In this document: in pieces, positions 38,461 through 48,119 of the stretch | How the letters are laid out: the number at the start of each line of letters is the position of its first letter | Position numbering within the stretch: the first letter of the stretch is position 1 | From: Lachnospiraceae bacterium | GTDB lineage: Bacteria; Bacillota; Clostridia; Lachnospirales; Lachnospiraceae | Assembly (NCBI GenBank): GCA_017521985.1 | Contig: JAFXAZ010000002.1 | Span: forward strand, 143,051 to 207,050 | Reading direction: 5' to 3' | Length of the DNA stretch: 64,000 nucleotides | Notes under the pieces: model-generated | What the model was told of the DNA's origin: nothing | The model's input: the letters and a program-made list of their open reading frames with translations, nothing else | Databases searched by the model: none | Made by a program: the position numbers and the translations under genes

Positions 38461-39303
38461 TCATCTCTTCCAAAGTCCAATCACACTGAACACTGCAAAA
38501 ATCACCACATCCACTGCCACGATGCTGGCGCCCACAGGGGTAGAAGCCAAAATAGAAATCACCATGCCTGTTACTGTTCCCAGCACGGAAAGAAGTGCCG
38601 CGCAGATAGTTACCATGCGAAAACTCTTAAACACCCGCATAGCAGACAATGCCGGAAAAATAATCAGCGCAGAAACCAACAAAGAACCCACCAGTTCCAT
38701 AGCCAGCACAATGACCAACGCCGTAATTACTGCTATCATATAGTTATAAGCCTTGGCTTTGATACCTGTAGCCTCGGCAAAATTTTCATCAAAAGTTACC
38801 GCAAAAATTTTGTGGTAGAACAATATAAATGCCAAAATGACAAGTGCGGACATTACAATACATACCCATACATCTGTAATCGTCAAAGTTAAAATAGAGG
38901 TCGCCCCAAACAGCGTGCTGCAAACATCCGCGGACACATTGGTGGAGCCAGAAAACTTGCTCATGATTAGGTAACCAAATGCCAGCGCACCTACACTAAG
39001 CATAGCAATGGCCGCATCGCCTTTTATCATGGCATTGTTGCTGGCACCCAAAAGTAAAATCGCCGCCAGAACCGTAATCGGCAACATCACCACCAGTTCA
39101 TTGGTCACATGCAAAATCGTTGCAATGGCAAGGGCTCCAAATGCAACATGACTAAGTCCGTCTCCAATAAAAGAAAAGCGTTTTAACACCAGTGACACCC
39201 CCAGTAAGGATGCACAAAGCGCCACCAGTACCCCTACTATCAGTGCGTACTGCACAAATGGATAGCTTAAATAAAGACCTAACGTGGAAATTATATTATT
39301 CAT
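38461..39303 (-). CDS. znuB: Metal (zinc-type) ABC transporter permease
   Basis: A 280-residue ABC-3 family permease with about eight membrane segments. Typical stretches are MNNIISTLGLYLSYPFVQYA at the start, GDGLSHVAFGALAI (near 60), and DENFAEATGIKAKAYNYM (near 165, the ATPase-contact region). The start at 39303 has AAGGAGGC upstream; a longer frame to 39384 would lie inside znuC. It overlaps znuC by eight bases. It forms a zinc or manganese importer with the two following entries; the His-rich binding protein points to zinc. Confidence 0.9.
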   Translation of the reverse strand: MNNIISTLGLYLSYPFVQYALIVGVLVALCASLLGVSLVLKRFSFIGDGLSHVAFGALAIATILHVTNELVVMLPITVLAAILLLGASNNAMIKGDAAIAMLSVGALAFGYLIMSKFSGSTNVSADVCSTLFGATSILTLTITDVWVCIVMSALVILAFILFYHKIFAVTFDENFAEATGIKAKAYNYMIAVITALVIVLAMELVGSLLVSALIIFPALSAMRVFKSFRMVTICAALLSVLGTVTGMVISILASTPVGASIVAVDVVIFAVFSVIGLWKR

Positions 39304-40036
39304 GTTCTTCTGCCTCCTTCTTTGGAGTGTGAAGTATGGCACTGGCTGCATAAATCTGTCCCACCGGACTTTTAATATAATCATCCTTGGTGCCGAAAAA
39401 CAGCGGTTTGTTGCTCAAATGCAGCACATGAGAAGCATATGGAACTGCTGCCATAATATCATGAGACACCATAATAATCGTGATGCCATGCTTCTGATTC
39501 AATTCATAAATCACTTCATACATTTCTGCCGTAGCCTTTGGATCCAACCCCGCTACCGGCTCGTCCAAAAGAAGCATTTTGCGTGTAGCACACAACGCAC
39601 GTGCCAAAAGAACCCTCTGCTGCTGGCCGCCAGACAACTCACGATAGCACTTCCTTGCAAGGGATGTAATCCCTAAAAGTTCCATATTTTCTTTTGCAAT
39701 TTCTTTCTCTGCTGCAGAATAAAAAGGTCTGAAACCAATGCGGTTCAAGCATCCAGAACGTACAATTTCCCAGACGGACGCCGGAAAATCTCTTTGAGTC
39801 AAAGTCTGTTGTGGCAAATAACCAATTTCTTTTGCAGAAAGCTTATCCCCAAACTGTATCTCACCGGAAAGGGGCTTTGTCAGTCCAAGCAATGTTTTAA
39901 TCAGCGTACTCTTACCGGAGCCATTTTCACCAAGAATACACAAATAATCGCCCTGATTCACCGTAAAATTTATATCTTCTGCAACGGCATGCTTCTCATA
40001 ACCAAGCACCAGATTCTTACATACAATTTGTGACAT
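39296..40036 (-). CDS. znuC: Metal (zinc-type) ABC transporter ATP-binding protein
   Basis: A 246-residue ABC ATPase. Walker A GENGSGKSTL (near residue 36), Q-loop GYLPQQ, signature LSGGQQQRV (near 134), Walker B MLLLDEPVAGLD (near 154) and the H-loop MVSHD (near 190). Spacing is 18 bases from znuA and it overlaps znuB by eight bases. Confidence 0.92.
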   Translation of the reverse strand: MSQIVCKNLVLGYEKHAVAEDINFTVNQGDYLCILGENGSGKSTLIKTLLGLTKPLSGEIQFGDKLSAKEIGYLPQQTLTQRDFPASVWEIVRSGCLNRIGFRPFYSAAEKEIAKENMELLGITSLARKCYRELSGGQQQRVLLARALCATRKMLLLDEPVAGLDPKATAEMYEVIYELNQKHGITIIMVSHDIMAAVPYASHVLHLSNKPLFFGTKDDYIKSPVGQIYAASAILHTPKKEAEEHE

Positions 40037-40054
40037 GCGCCCTCCTTTCCAAGC

Positions 40055-41053
40055 CTATCCAAGTGCCTTGCAAAGCACCTCCAGATTCGCCTTCATAATA
40101 TCTAAATAATTTGCTCCCCGAAGAATATCCTCCCAGGAAACGGACTGCATGGAATCCAAGGTCAAAATTTCTTTGTCCTTATCCCCTGCAGCTTGTAGAA
40201 TTGCTTCCGCCAGACTCTTATCTGAGCCGTCGATTACCAAAACGCATGGTACTTTCAACTCGTCCACTTTACCTGCCAGCCCGATAATGGTATCAAAACC
40301 AGCCTCTACCTCTGCATTGCATCCTGCAAAAGCCGCATAATACTCTAAATCATAATCTTCTGTCAAATAACGGAAAGGAAACCGGTCGCCGAAAATCAAT
40401 GCATTATGCGCACTCTCGTCCACCACTTCCTGATATTCCACACCCAACTCATGCAGCTCTTTCACATACGTTGCAGTGTTTTCTGCAATCACAACCGCCT
40501 CATCCGGTGCAAGCTCCTGAAGTCTGCCTGAAATATACTGACACAAAATCTCCGCATTCTCCAAAGACAGCCATACGTGCTCATCTAACACTTCGTCTGC
40601 ATGTTCGTGGTCCTTCTCATGACCATGACCATGCTCATGGTCATGCTCCATCCCTTCCACAATTTCTTCTACAAGAGATTTATCTCCTAATGCAGCCACC
40701 AAGCTGACACTCTTGTCAGAAAGAGTGCCATCTGCTTTCATAATGTCTTCCACCCAGGCATCGGATTCACCGCCCACATAAAGAAATAAATCTGCTTCCT
40801 TCATGGCTATCATATCCTGTGCACTTGGCTGATAATTGTGAATATCTGCACTATTTTTTACTAATAAAGAGACCTCAAACTCTTCTGCCGCATCTCCCAA
40901 CAGATTCATTACCCAGTCATATTGCGGAAAAGTAGTGCAGACAACACTCACTTTATCTGCACCTTTCTCTATCGGTGTCGTCTGAAAACCGCATCCACTA
41001 TATAATGCAGCCCCCAAAACGAATGTACCAAACATATAAATAAATTTTTTCAC
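40055..41053 (-). CDS. znuA: Zinc ABC transporter substrate-binding lipoprotein
   Basis: A 332-residue cluster A-I binding protein. The signal peptide ends in a lipobox-like YSGCGF (Cys near residue 21). The VVCTTFPQYDW start of the mature domain, HNYQPSAQDM (a metal-ligand His), DEHVWLS (second His), a His/Glu-rich loop HDHEHGHGHEKDHEH (about residues 137-151) and GDRFPFRYL with AEVEAGFD are all characteristic of zinc-binding ZnuA/AdcA proteins. It follows the SleB-type hydrolase gene by 18 bases; no Zur box was recognised. Confidence 0.92.
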   Translation of the reverse strand: MKKFIYMFGTFVLGAALYSGCGFQTTPIEKGADKVSVVCTTFPQYDWVMNLLGDAAEEFEVSLLVKNSADIHNYQPSAQDMIAMKEADLFLYVGGESDAWVEDIMKADGTLSDKSVSLVAALGDKSLVEEIVEGMEHDHEHGHGHEKDHEHADEVLDEHVWLSLENAEILCQYISGRLQELAPDEAVVIAENTATYVKELHELGVEYQEVVDESAHNALIFGDRFPFRYLTEDYDLEYYAAFAGCNAEVEAGFDTIIGLAGKVDELKVPCVLVIDGSDKSLAEAILQAAGDKDKEILTLDSMQSVSWEDILRGANYLDIMKANLEVLCKALG

Positions 41054-41071
41054 AAACTACTCCAACTTCTA

Positions 41072-42277
41072 TTAATAAAAGCCATGGTTACCAATAGCAT
41101 AACGTACCACGTGTAAACGTTCTACTCTTTCAAGATAAGCCAATGTCTGGAAATATACACAATTGCTTACATTGGTAATACCTGCTGCCGCCTCCCTGGC
41201 TGCTTCATAACAACCGCTGGAATTGGCCGCCTTGTCGTATGCAAGTGCCTCCACAAAGCTATTCTTGGTAGAGGTTACCGGTGCAAACTGGCTCTTCTGA
41301 TAAATAACGCCAGCCATCGTATCCGGATACTTACTGCTCAGGATACGATTAATAACCACGCTTGCCACTGCCAGCTTTCCTTCGTAGCTTTCTCCACGAG
41401 CCTCACAATAAATTAAGTTTGCCAGCATGGTAATATCTTCTTCGGTAATCGTTACCTGCGAAATATCACGCCACTCCGCATTGGCCGCTTCCTGACTAAG
41501 TCTGATTTCCTCTGCCAGCTTCTGCTGTAATGCTGCAATATTATCCTTAATGGTCGCCAACTGCTCTTCCTGAGCAGTGACTTCATTTTCCTTTTGGGTA
41601 ATTTCACCCTCTTTATTGCTTAGGGCATTCTGCGTCTGACTTACCAGATTACTTACTTTCGTGCGGTTCGCCTCCTGACTGGCACGCAAAGCTTCCAAAG
41701 CCTCATGCTCTGTCTGAAGCGTAGCCTCCTCCGCCTCAATAAACTCTCTCGTCTCTTTAAACTGTGTAAGCATTCTGGTATCATATGCAGAAATCTGCTC
41801 CACATACTCAGAAATATTCAAAAAATCCGTCAAACTGGTAGACTCTGACACCAAATTTAGATAAGACTGGGTCAGACCACTCTCATACATATACTGCATA
41901 TGCGCAACCAAATCATTGTACTGCTTTTCCTCAATACCTTTGGCCGTATCCAATTCCCTTTGCTTCTGAGCTATTTCCAACTCTTTTTTGTCAATGGCCT
42001 GCTCCGTATCGTTCAGCTCATTTACCGCCTCTGTCAACTGGTCATTGTAATTACTAAGCTGACCGGAAATCTTATCTCTTTCATTTTCCAGATTTTCCAA
42101 GTCTTCTTTTCCTTGAGTGATCTGGCTCTGCACTTCGTTCGCTTGCTGCTGTGCGTTATTAAGCTCTTCGCGTGTAGTAGACGAAGCATACAAATGTAAG
42201 CCTCCTCCCGTGAGCAGACTAAGTGCCAATACTATAGATAGCGCTTTATAAATTTTCGATAAATTTTTTCGTATCAA
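41072..42277 (-). CDS. Secreted cell wall hydrolase, coiled-coil plus SleB-type domain
   Basis: A 401-residue exported protein. After an N-terminal signal segment (ALSIVLALSLLTGGGLHLYA) comes a long coiled coil (residues about 35-265, rich in Gln and Glu: NNAQQQANEVQSQITQ and similar), as in CwlO-type proteins. The last 120 residues form a SleB/CwlJ-like hydrolase_2 domain: ANLIYCEARGESYEGKLAVA, VVINRIL, and SQFAPV. SleB-type enzymes are cortex-lytic transglycosylases, but vegetative paralogues are common in this group. It lies between rpiB and znuA with gaps of about 20 bases. Confidence 0.88.
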   Translation of the reverse strand: MIRKNLSKIYKALSIVLALSLLTGGGLHLYASSTTREELNNAQQQANEVQSQITQGKEDLENLENERDKISGQLSNYNDQLTEAVNELNDTEQAIDKKELEIAQKQRELDTAKGIEEKQYNDLVAHMQYMYESGLTQSYLNLVSESTSLTDFLNISEYVEQISAYDTRMLTQFKETREFIEAEEATLQTEHEALEALRASQEANRTKVSNLVSQTQNALSNKEGEITQKENEVTAQEEQLATIKDNIAALQQKLAEEIRLSQEAANAEWRDISQVTITEEDITMLANLIYCEARGESYEGKLAVASVVINRILSSKYPDTMAGVIYQKSQFAPVTSTKNSFVEALAYDKAANSSGCYEAAREAAAGITNVSNCVYFQTLAYLERVERLHVVRYAIGNHGFY

Positions 42278-42300
42278 ATATACTTCTCCTGCTTAAATGC

Positions 42301-42732
42301 TTAAAATTTCTCTAATAAATCCACACGTCTGTGATGCTTTTCTTCTACAGAAAACTCTGTATTTAAAAACGTATCCACAATGGCAAATGCCATCTGAGGT
42401 CCAATCAGACCGCCGCCCATAGCTAGTACATTTGCATTATTGTGCTCTCTGGTCATACGTGCAGAATGTACTTCTGAACAAAGTGCACAGCGAACGCCCG
42501 GAATCTTATTGGCTGCAATGGAGATACCAATACCGGTTGTACAAATAACGATACCATATTCACACTCACCGCTTGCTACTGCTTTACCCACTGCATGTCC
42601 AAACTGTGGATAATCCACGCTGCTTAAATCATAGCAGCCAACATCCTTTAATTCATAACCTTTTGCTGCTAAATAATTCTTAACTTCTTCCTTTAATGTA
42701 AATCCTCCGTGATCTGATCCAATTGCTATCAT
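42301..42732 (-). CDS. rpiB: Ribose 5-phosphate isomerase B
   Basis: A 143-residue RpiB/LacAB family isomerase interconverting ribose-5-phosphate and ribulose-5-phosphate. Starts MIAIGSDHGGFTLKEEV; the active-site Cys is in VICTTGIGISIAANK, and the closing motif HNNANVLAMGG is intact. GGAGGG lies eight bases before 42732; an ATG five codons earlier lies on top of that site. It fits the pentose pathway feeding PRPP synthesis. Part of the tightly spaced leftward run from 43806. Confidence 0.94.
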   Translation of the reverse strand: MIAIGSDHGGFTLKEEVKNYLAAKGYELKDVGCYDLSSVDYPQFGHAVGKAVASGECEYGIVICTTGIGISIAANKIPGVRCALCSEVHSARMTREHNNANVLAMGGGLIGPQMAFAIVDTFLNTEFSVEEKHHRRVDLLEKF

Positions 42733-42756
42733 TTTAATTCCCTCCATAAAAATAAC

Positions 42757-43806
42757 TTATAACTGTGTTACCTGATGCCCCGCTGCCTTCAGCAGTCGGT
42801 TCATAATAGCCTGTCCAATACCTTCCGTATCAAAGCTTTCTGCAAACAACACTTCCAGTTCTTCCTCATCGCACTCCCTAAGCACTTTGTAAAGCCCTTG
42901 TGCCACCGTACTTTCGTCTGCTCTGCTGCCAACGCATTTAACGCTGTCTGCTTCGTATCGGCTGCCGGTCTCGCTGGTACACAACACCCCGGTGCGCTTC
43001 CCTTGTCCGGCCGCTTCGCGACAAGCTTCGTTAATATATTTGATTACCGCCTCGGTATCCCCTGCCACAATGGTAAGGCTGCCCTTCGGCGCATAATGCC
43101 TGTACTTCATTCCCGGTGCCTTTGGTGCCACATCCTTTAAGGATTCCATCATGGTGGCATCCTCTGTAACCTCTCCCAGCACGTTTTCTAACATCTCGCG
43201 GGTAATATAACCCGGTCTTAAAATCACCGGCGTCTCCTCCGTCAAATCCACAATGGTGGACTCCACACCAATTCCCACTTCACCACCATCGATAATAAGC
43301 GGTATCTTGCCCTTCATATCTTCCAATACATATTTGGCAAGAGTCGGACTGGGTCTTCCGCTGACATTGGCACTAGGTGCCGCCACATATCCCCCTGCCG
43401 CTTCAATAAATGCTCTTGCAACGGCATGCCCCGGCAATCTGACTGCAACCGTATCCAGTCCACCGGTAGTAGCAAACGGTACCACGTCTGACTTCTTTAG
43501 AATCATGGTAAGGGGTCCCGGCCAAAAAGCATCTGCCAGTTTCTCGGCTGCCTTTGGAACATCCCGGCATATATAATAAATATCTTCCCACTTTGCGATA
43601 TGTATAATCAACGGGTTATCGCTTGGTCTTCCTTTTGCCGCATATATTTTGCGTGCAGAATCTTCCTGCAACGCATCTCCGCCGAGACCATATACGGTCT
43701 CTGTGGGGAATGCTACCAGCTCACCCTGTTTAATAAGTGCCCCGGCACGAGACAGTTCCTCTGATTCTATATGCGTTTCATCCATAAAAACAACATTCGT
43801 ATCCAT
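42757..43806 (-). CDS. L-threonylcarbamoyladenylate synthase (Sua5 type)
   Basis: A 349-residue Sua5/YwlC protein, which makes threonylcarbamoyl-AMP for the t6A37 modification of ANN-decoding tRNAs. The YrdC domain has VAFPTETVYGLGGDAL (near 35), KGRPSDNPLIIHI (near 60), and AAPSANVSGRPSPT (near 143). The extra Sua5 C-terminal domain (residues about 245-349, starting GSLTIVAGDTEAV) is present, which distinguishes it from stand-alone YrdC. First gene of the long leftward run and divergent from cwlD. Confidence 0.93.
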   Translation of the reverse strand: MDTNVVFMDETHIESEELSRAGALIKQGELVAFPTETVYGLGGDALQEDSARKIYAAKGRPSDNPLIIHIAKWEDIYYICRDVPKAAEKLADAFWPGPLTMILKKSDVVPFATTGGLDTVAVRLPGHAVARAFIEAAGGYVAAPSANVSGRPSPTLAKYVLEDMKGKIPLIIDGGEVGIGVESTIVDLTEETPVILRPGYITREMLENVLGEVTEDATMMESLKDVAPKAPGMKYRHYAPKGSLTIVAGDTEAVIKYINEACREAAGQGKRTGVLCTSETGSRYEADSVKCVGSRADESTVAQGLYKVLRECDEEELEVLFAESFDTEGIGQAIMNRLLKAAGHQVTQL

Positions 43807-43968
43807 AGATGTATCCTTTTAATTAAAATAATTTAGTCTTTACACACTATATCTATTCTATTTTATCCTCATATGACACAAATTGCAACAGTTTCTATAT
43901 TCTTTTCTGTACTAAATCTTGGAAATCTCCCATAAAATGTACCAATCACTAATAAGCAGGAGCATAGA

Positions 43969-44679
43969 ATGAATCAGGAAAAGGCACATAAAATTTTATC
44001 ATGGATTATGTCCGTACTACTTCTATGCTCCATGGTCCTCCTGTCCAGAGAAGCAGCCTTATATGTAACCGGAGCCGCATCCAAGCCTAAGTCAACCTTC
44101 ACCGTTGTTATTGACAGCGGGCATGGCGGTAATGACCCCGGGAAAATTGCTGCCGACGGCACTTTGGAAAAGGATATTAATTTGGCCATTGCGCTGAAGC
44201 TGCAAACCTATTTAGAAGCCGCAGATGTTCATGTCATTATGACCCGTACCACAGACAGCGGTCTTTATGACGAGAATGCTTCCAATAAAAAAGTGCAGGA
44301 TATGAAAAACCGTATTGCACTCATGGAAGATAGTAATGCAGACCTTATCATCAGCATCCACCAAAACAGTTACTCCGACAGCTCCATTCATGGTGCTCAG
44401 GTATTTTATTATACCACCAGCGCCTCCGGAAAAGTTCTGGCCGAAGCACTCCAAGATATATTAGTCAAAAAACTGGACCCCAAAAACCACAGGCAGGCTA
44501 AAGCAAACGACAGCTATTACCTGCTCAAAAAAACCACAAAGCCTATCGTTATTGTGGAGTGCGGCTTCCTTAGCAATCCTACAGAAGCTGCTCTGTTAAA
44601 ATCAGACAGCTATCAGGATGAAATTGCCTGGGTACTGCATTTGGGTATTTTGCAGCATCTTAATCAAGCATCAAAATAG
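43969..44679 (+). CDS. cwlD: N-acetylmuramoyl-L-alanine amidase, CwlD-like
   Basis: A 236-residue Amidase_3 enzyme. After an N-terminal membrane or signal segment (IMSVLLLCSMVLLSREAALY) the zinc-amidase motifs are VVIDSGHGGNDPGK (His ligand), LEKDINLAIALKL (Glu ligand), IISIHQNSYS (His ligand), and VECGFLSNPTEA (catalytic Glu). CwlD in Bacillus makes muramic-delta-lactam in the spore cortex, consistent with a spore former; a vegetative role cannot be excluded. Monocistronic and ended by a strong palindromic terminator. Confidence 0.9.
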   Translation: MNQEKAHKILSWIMSVLLLCSMVLLSREAALYVTGAASKPKSTFTVVIDSGHGGNDPGKIAADGTLEKDINLAIALKLQTYLEAADVHVIMTRTTDSGLYDENASNKKVQDMKNRIALMEDSNADLIISIHQNSYSDSSIHGAQVFYYTTSASGKVLAEALQDILVKKLDPKNHRQAKANDSYYLLKKTTKPIVIVECGFLSNPTEAALLKSDSYQDEIAWVLHLGILQHLNQASK

Positions 44680-44687
44680 TAGTCAGC

Positions 44688-44721
44688 AAAGCGGATGTGA
44701 CACGCGTGTCACATCCGCTTT
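44688..44721. terminator. Bidirectional terminator, perfect 34-bp palindrome
   Basis: The 17-base arm AAAGCGGATGTGACACG is followed directly by its complement with no unpaired centre in DNA (in RNA a few central bases would loop). It sits between the convergent cwlD and GH18 genes. The flanks TTTGGTTT and (minus) TTTGCTGACT give U-rich tails both ways. Confidence 0.85.
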
Positions 44722-44742
44722 GGTTTATTACTGAATAATTTA

Positions 44743-46557
44743 TTACTGAATATAAGTTCCAATCAGCTCCCAAACCGCCTGCTCTTCATAGCCAAGTCTC
44801 CATGCAGCTACCCCTGCAAGGTCTCGCTCTTTAACAGCAATCAATTTATTTTCCATGGAAGCATAATCCTCAATCCACATTTCGTATATAGCTCCATTCA
44901 CTTCTGCTCTTGCATACTTTTGACCGGTCGCTTCATCGAAGTCAATTATCATTCCGTAATCACTTACCACTTTGTCGATGGATTTCATAAAAATTGCTTT
45001 ATCCGTAACCTTATCTCCGGAAGTCGTCCAAAGCCTGGTATAGAACGGAAGGGCATTAATAATCTTGTCCGCAGGAACTAACTTGAGAAGATTATCCAAA
45101 GAGTTCTCCACAAATGGCTGGCTGGAAGTGCTGCCGGAATCCCCACTTGAACCCCAATGCTCGTCATATCCCATAAGCACTACATAGTCCGCTACAACTC
45201 CCTGCTCGTCATAATCATAGTACGGCCTGCCGCTTGGCGGATAATTATCCACAGATAAAATCAGTCGCTCTTCCCGGCAGCGAATAGAAAGCTCACGTAA
45301 AAATTGCACAAAATGTACGCCATCTCTTCTGCGTATTCCTTCAAAGTCGATATTTAGCCCATCCAAATCATATGTCAGAGCCGCCTCTATCAACCCTTCA
45401 ATCAAATGTGTCCTGGAAACACGATTGCCCAAAATTTCATACGTATCCACATCATTAGTAATATCTTCCACAAGCCCCCATACCTGAATGCCACGTTCGT
45501 GAGCTGTCTGAACATACTCGAGAGATGCAATATGGGTAAAATTACCCGCATTGTCACTTAAGGAAAACCATGTGGGCGATATAACGTTGATATTGTAAGC
45601 TGTTTCCAGCATAGAGGTCAGATTTCCATTCGCAGTTTGATTGTATACTGCATGGAAGCCTAAGCGAACCTTCTCGTCCAGTTGAACAGACGTATACTTC
45701 GGCTCTGTATATTCCAGGGTGCTTACACCGGTTACCATCTGTCTGGCACCCACTCTGTTCTCTTTGATATAACCGATACAACCATCATCCGTAGCAACCT
45801 TCACCCAGCCTTCTACGTCTTGTGTGTCCAAAATCATAATCTGCTTGCCCTTTGGCACTTCGGTCAAAATATCACTCTTTACTCCGGCTCTCCAACGCAC
45901 AGCCGTGTCCTTATTCACCGCCGCAACTTCCTTGCAAAGGTCCATGGATTCTATGACAACTCGATTCGGATCAGCAAAGATCTCATGTGTCACAGGAACA
46001 AATTTTTCAATAAAATCAAGCGCAATGTAACAAACTTCCGCTTGCTTCGTCTCGGAAATTCCATCCTCATTTATAGCCCCCACATTAACCGTCATCGAAA
46101 ACGCGATGGTGTAAGGCTCCTCAAAACTTTCCGTTACACCTGCTGTGGTACTGGTCCAATTACTTCCATCTAAGGCTGCCGCTGCTACCATAGCTGCATC
46201 GGTATAACAAATCTCTCTATCAAGCTCACTATAATAAAAACGGTTGTGCAAATACTGCTGCACCGTATACAAATCCAAATAACATATGCCGTTTAATACT
46301 CGACAATTAACATCTAAAGCAGCTTTAGACACCTTACCATCTTCTAAAACAGCTCTTTCTGTCGTTGTGTCCTCTAAAATGACTCCATCCAGCATAACCG
46401 CACCCAATTCGGGCGACTTCAAATCATAATAATCTGTCAAATCAGCCCAGGTAGTTCCTTCAGAATATTTATTGTATAATTTAAATCCCACATAACTACC
46501 GCCGCCAAGTAAAACAAGGGCGATAATGGTAAGCAGTATCGTTATAAATTTTTTCAT
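44743..46557 (-). CDS. Exported glycosyl hydrolase family 18 protein with SH3-like domain
   Basis: A 604-residue protein with a single N-terminal membrane anchor (ITILLTIIALVLLGGGSYVG). Residues about 215-275 form a bacterial SH3-like domain (GKQIMILDTQDVEGWVKVAT). From about 290 to the end is a GH18 barrel with the catalytic signature LDGLNIDFEGI (proton donor Glu), LSVDNYPPSG, VLMGYDEHWGS, and the closing GVAAWRLGYE. Similar proteins cleave chitin-like or peptidoglycan glycan and include spore-germination SleL/YaaH relatives. The middle region (about 60-200) resembles a copper-amine-oxidase-N-like wall-binding segment only loosely. GGAGGT precedes the ATG; a promoter is seen upstream. Confidence 0.87.
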   Translation of the reverse strand: MKKFITILLTIIALVLLGGGSYVGFKLYNKYSEGTTWADLTDYYDLKSPELGAVMLDGVILEDTTTERAVLEDGKVSKAALDVNCRVLNGICYLDLYTVQQYLHNRFYYSELDREICYTDAAMVAAAALDGSNWTSTTAGVTESFEEPYTIAFSMTVNVGAINEDGISETKQAEVCYIALDFIEKFVPVTHEIFADPNRVVIESMDLCKEVAAVNKDTAVRWRAGVKSDILTEVPKGKQIMILDTQDVEGWVKVATDDGCIGYIKENRVGARQMVTGVSTLEYTEPKYTSVQLDEKVRLGFHAVYNQTANGNLTSMLETAYNINVISPTWFSLSDNAGNFTHIASLEYVQTAHERGIQVWGLVEDITNDVDTYEILGNRVSRTHLIEGLIEAALTYDLDGLNIDFEGIRRRDGVHFVQFLRELSIRCREERLILSVDNYPPSGRPYYDYDEQGVVADYVVLMGYDEHWGSSGDSGSTSSQPFVENSLDNLLKLVPADKIINALPFYTRLWTTSGDKVTDKAIFMKSIDKVVSDYGMIIDFDEATGQKYARAEVNGAIYEMWIEDYASMENKLIAVKERDLAGVAAWRLGYEEQAVWELIGTYIQ

Positions 46558-46581
46558 AGCATATACCTCCTTATCGCCCTT

Positions 46582-46610
46582 ATTATATCAAATATTTGCT
46601 GCAATGTCGA
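46582..46610 (-). promoter_or_regulatory. Sigma-A-type promoter of the GH18 gene
   Basis: On the minus strand, TCGACA (46610-46605), 17 bases, TATAAT (46587-46582), 25 bases before the ATG. Confidence 0.65.
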
Positions 46611-47277
46611 TAAACATTATACTTTGTAAGAAAATGTTAATAATTCTCGCCTTCTGTCTGTTTCACAAGAGGCTGTCCCGTTTAATTATTATAAAAGAAG
46701 GCAATAAACCTACAATAAGACTGTGATATATTCCAAACCGTTTCGCTTATGACATTACGAATTTACGAGTAACTTTTGCGATGACTTATGCATCACATAA
46801 CATAAAAGAAGAAATGTTGCCCATAGACCTGCATAAAATAATAGAAACAGATAATACTATCATGTAACCATTTTAAATAGAATATTCGTCATTTTTAAGT
46901 TGGTAAATTTTAATTTCCGAATTCAAGCACATAGCTTAAATGACAACTCCATATGATACATATGAGAACAAGACTCTTTCAGCGGCTGCATGAATACCTC
47001 TCTCTGTGCCGTATATTGCGCTCGCTTGAAAGTAAGAATTGCTGTAAAAGATTGGAAATCAGATAAAATATTACGCCGTCAGCTCCTTCCCCTGCGGATT
47101 GTCAGGCCACCATCTTCTTTTCCATCGTAGCACAGTTACAGCCTGTAATCAACCTCAACATTCTTGAAATTTATTAAGACTTTATAAAATTACGCAAAAC
47201 AAAACGTGTCAACTATTGACGAAATTTTAAAACCATTATAAGATTGAATAAAAATCCAGTATAAAGGAAGTGATTTC
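46611..47277. other. Long intergenic region, no gene recognised
   Basis: About 670 bases between the GH18 promoter and mecA. Short frames are interrupted by stops on all six readings and none resembles a known protein. Near the right end, TTGACG (47216) followed after 17 bases by TAAGAT is a weak candidate promoter for mecA. The remainder may be decayed sequence. Confidence 0.5.
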
Positions 47278-48048
47278 TTGAAGATAGAAAAAATTAACGA
47301 CAATCAGATTCGTTGTACGCTTACCAAAAATGATTTGGCTGAACGTGCCATCAAGCTCAGCGAATTAGCATATGGTTCCGAAAAGGCCAAAACACTTTTC
47401 CGTGATATGATGCGTCAGGCTCAGAAGGAGCTTGGCTTTCATGCAGAAGATATCCCTCTTATGATTGAGGCAATTCCATATAGTGAACACGTGGTATTAA
47501 TCATTACCAAGGTAGAAGATCCGGAAGAATTAGATACCAAATTTTCCAACTTTGCTCCCGGTGTACGCGAAGGCGACTCCGCCCTGGATGACATGATTAG
47601 CGAAATAGGTACTGCTGCCGAGGTTTTGGATTTATTCAAGAAAATCCAGGACTCTGTAATGCCCCAGGCTGCCTCCTTCCAGGAAGCTGCCGGCACTCCG
47701 TTCAAAAAGGATGCTGCTTCAGAAAATGATTACGATGAGGAGATAGAAAATCCAAACCTTACTCGTATGTTTACCTTTTCTACCCTGGCTCATGTTAACA
47801 AGTTGGCCAGACTGGCAGGCACCGGTTACACCGGTATAAACTCTCTGTACAAAGATGATGCATATGGCACTTATATTTTAATTGTGACCAAAGGCAGACA
47901 CACCAAAGAAGAATATAACCGCTTCTGCAACATGGTGTCCGAATATGCTACCATGCACAAATCCAAGCCTGCTACCGAGCGTTTCTTAGAAGAGCATTTT
48001 GCTCCGATTATTAAGGATAATGCTTTACAGACCTTAGCAGAATTGTAA
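47278..48048 (+). CDS. mecA: Adaptor protein MecA
   Basis: A 256-residue MecA-type adaptor that delivers substrates to ClpC/ClpP. The N-terminal substrate-binding domain begins MKIEKINDNQIRCTLTKNDL; an acidic linker (about 135-160) follows; the C-terminal ClpC-binding domain has TRMFTFSTLAHVNKLARL and LYKDDAYGTYILIV, closely matching the family. The start codon is TTG (47278) behind AAAGGAAGTGA. An intrinsic terminator follows at once. This is the protease adaptor, unrelated to the methicillin-resistance gene of the same name. Confidence 0.93.
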   Translation: MKIEKINDNQIRCTLTKNDLAERAIKLSELAYGSEKAKTLFRDMMRQAQKELGFHAEDIPLMIEAIPYSEHVVLIITKVEDPEELDTKFSNFAPGVREGDSALDDMISEIGTAAEVLDLFKKIQDSVMPQAASFQEAAGTPFKKDAASENDYDEEIENPNLTRMFTFSTLAHVNKLARLAGTGYTGINSLYKDDAYGTYILIVTKGRHTKEEYNRFCNMVSEYATMHKSKPATERFLEEHFAPIIKDNALQTLAEL

Positions 48049-48078
48049 TTTGCAATGTTTTTTTGTACAGCAACACAA

Positions 48079-48119
48079 AACCTCCGGGATTCCCTACGGA
48101 ACCTTCGGAGGTTATTTTT
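48079..48119. terminator. Intrinsic terminator shared by mecA and the phosphoesterase gene
   Basis: Stem AACCTCCG (48079-48086) with CGGAGGTT (48106-48113), then ATTTTTG on the plus strand; on the minus strand the stem is followed by TTTGTG. It overlaps the last codon of the phosphoesterase. Confidence 0.75.

Noticed and set aside
46611-47277. Decayed gene or insertion sequence
   Set aside because: No frame longer than a few dozen codons, no terminal repeats and no recognisable motif could be found.
47278-48048. Methicillin-resistance determinant mecA
   Set aside because: The protein is the ClpC adaptor MecA (MKIEKINDNQIRCTL); the resistance gene of that name encodes a penicillin-binding protein.
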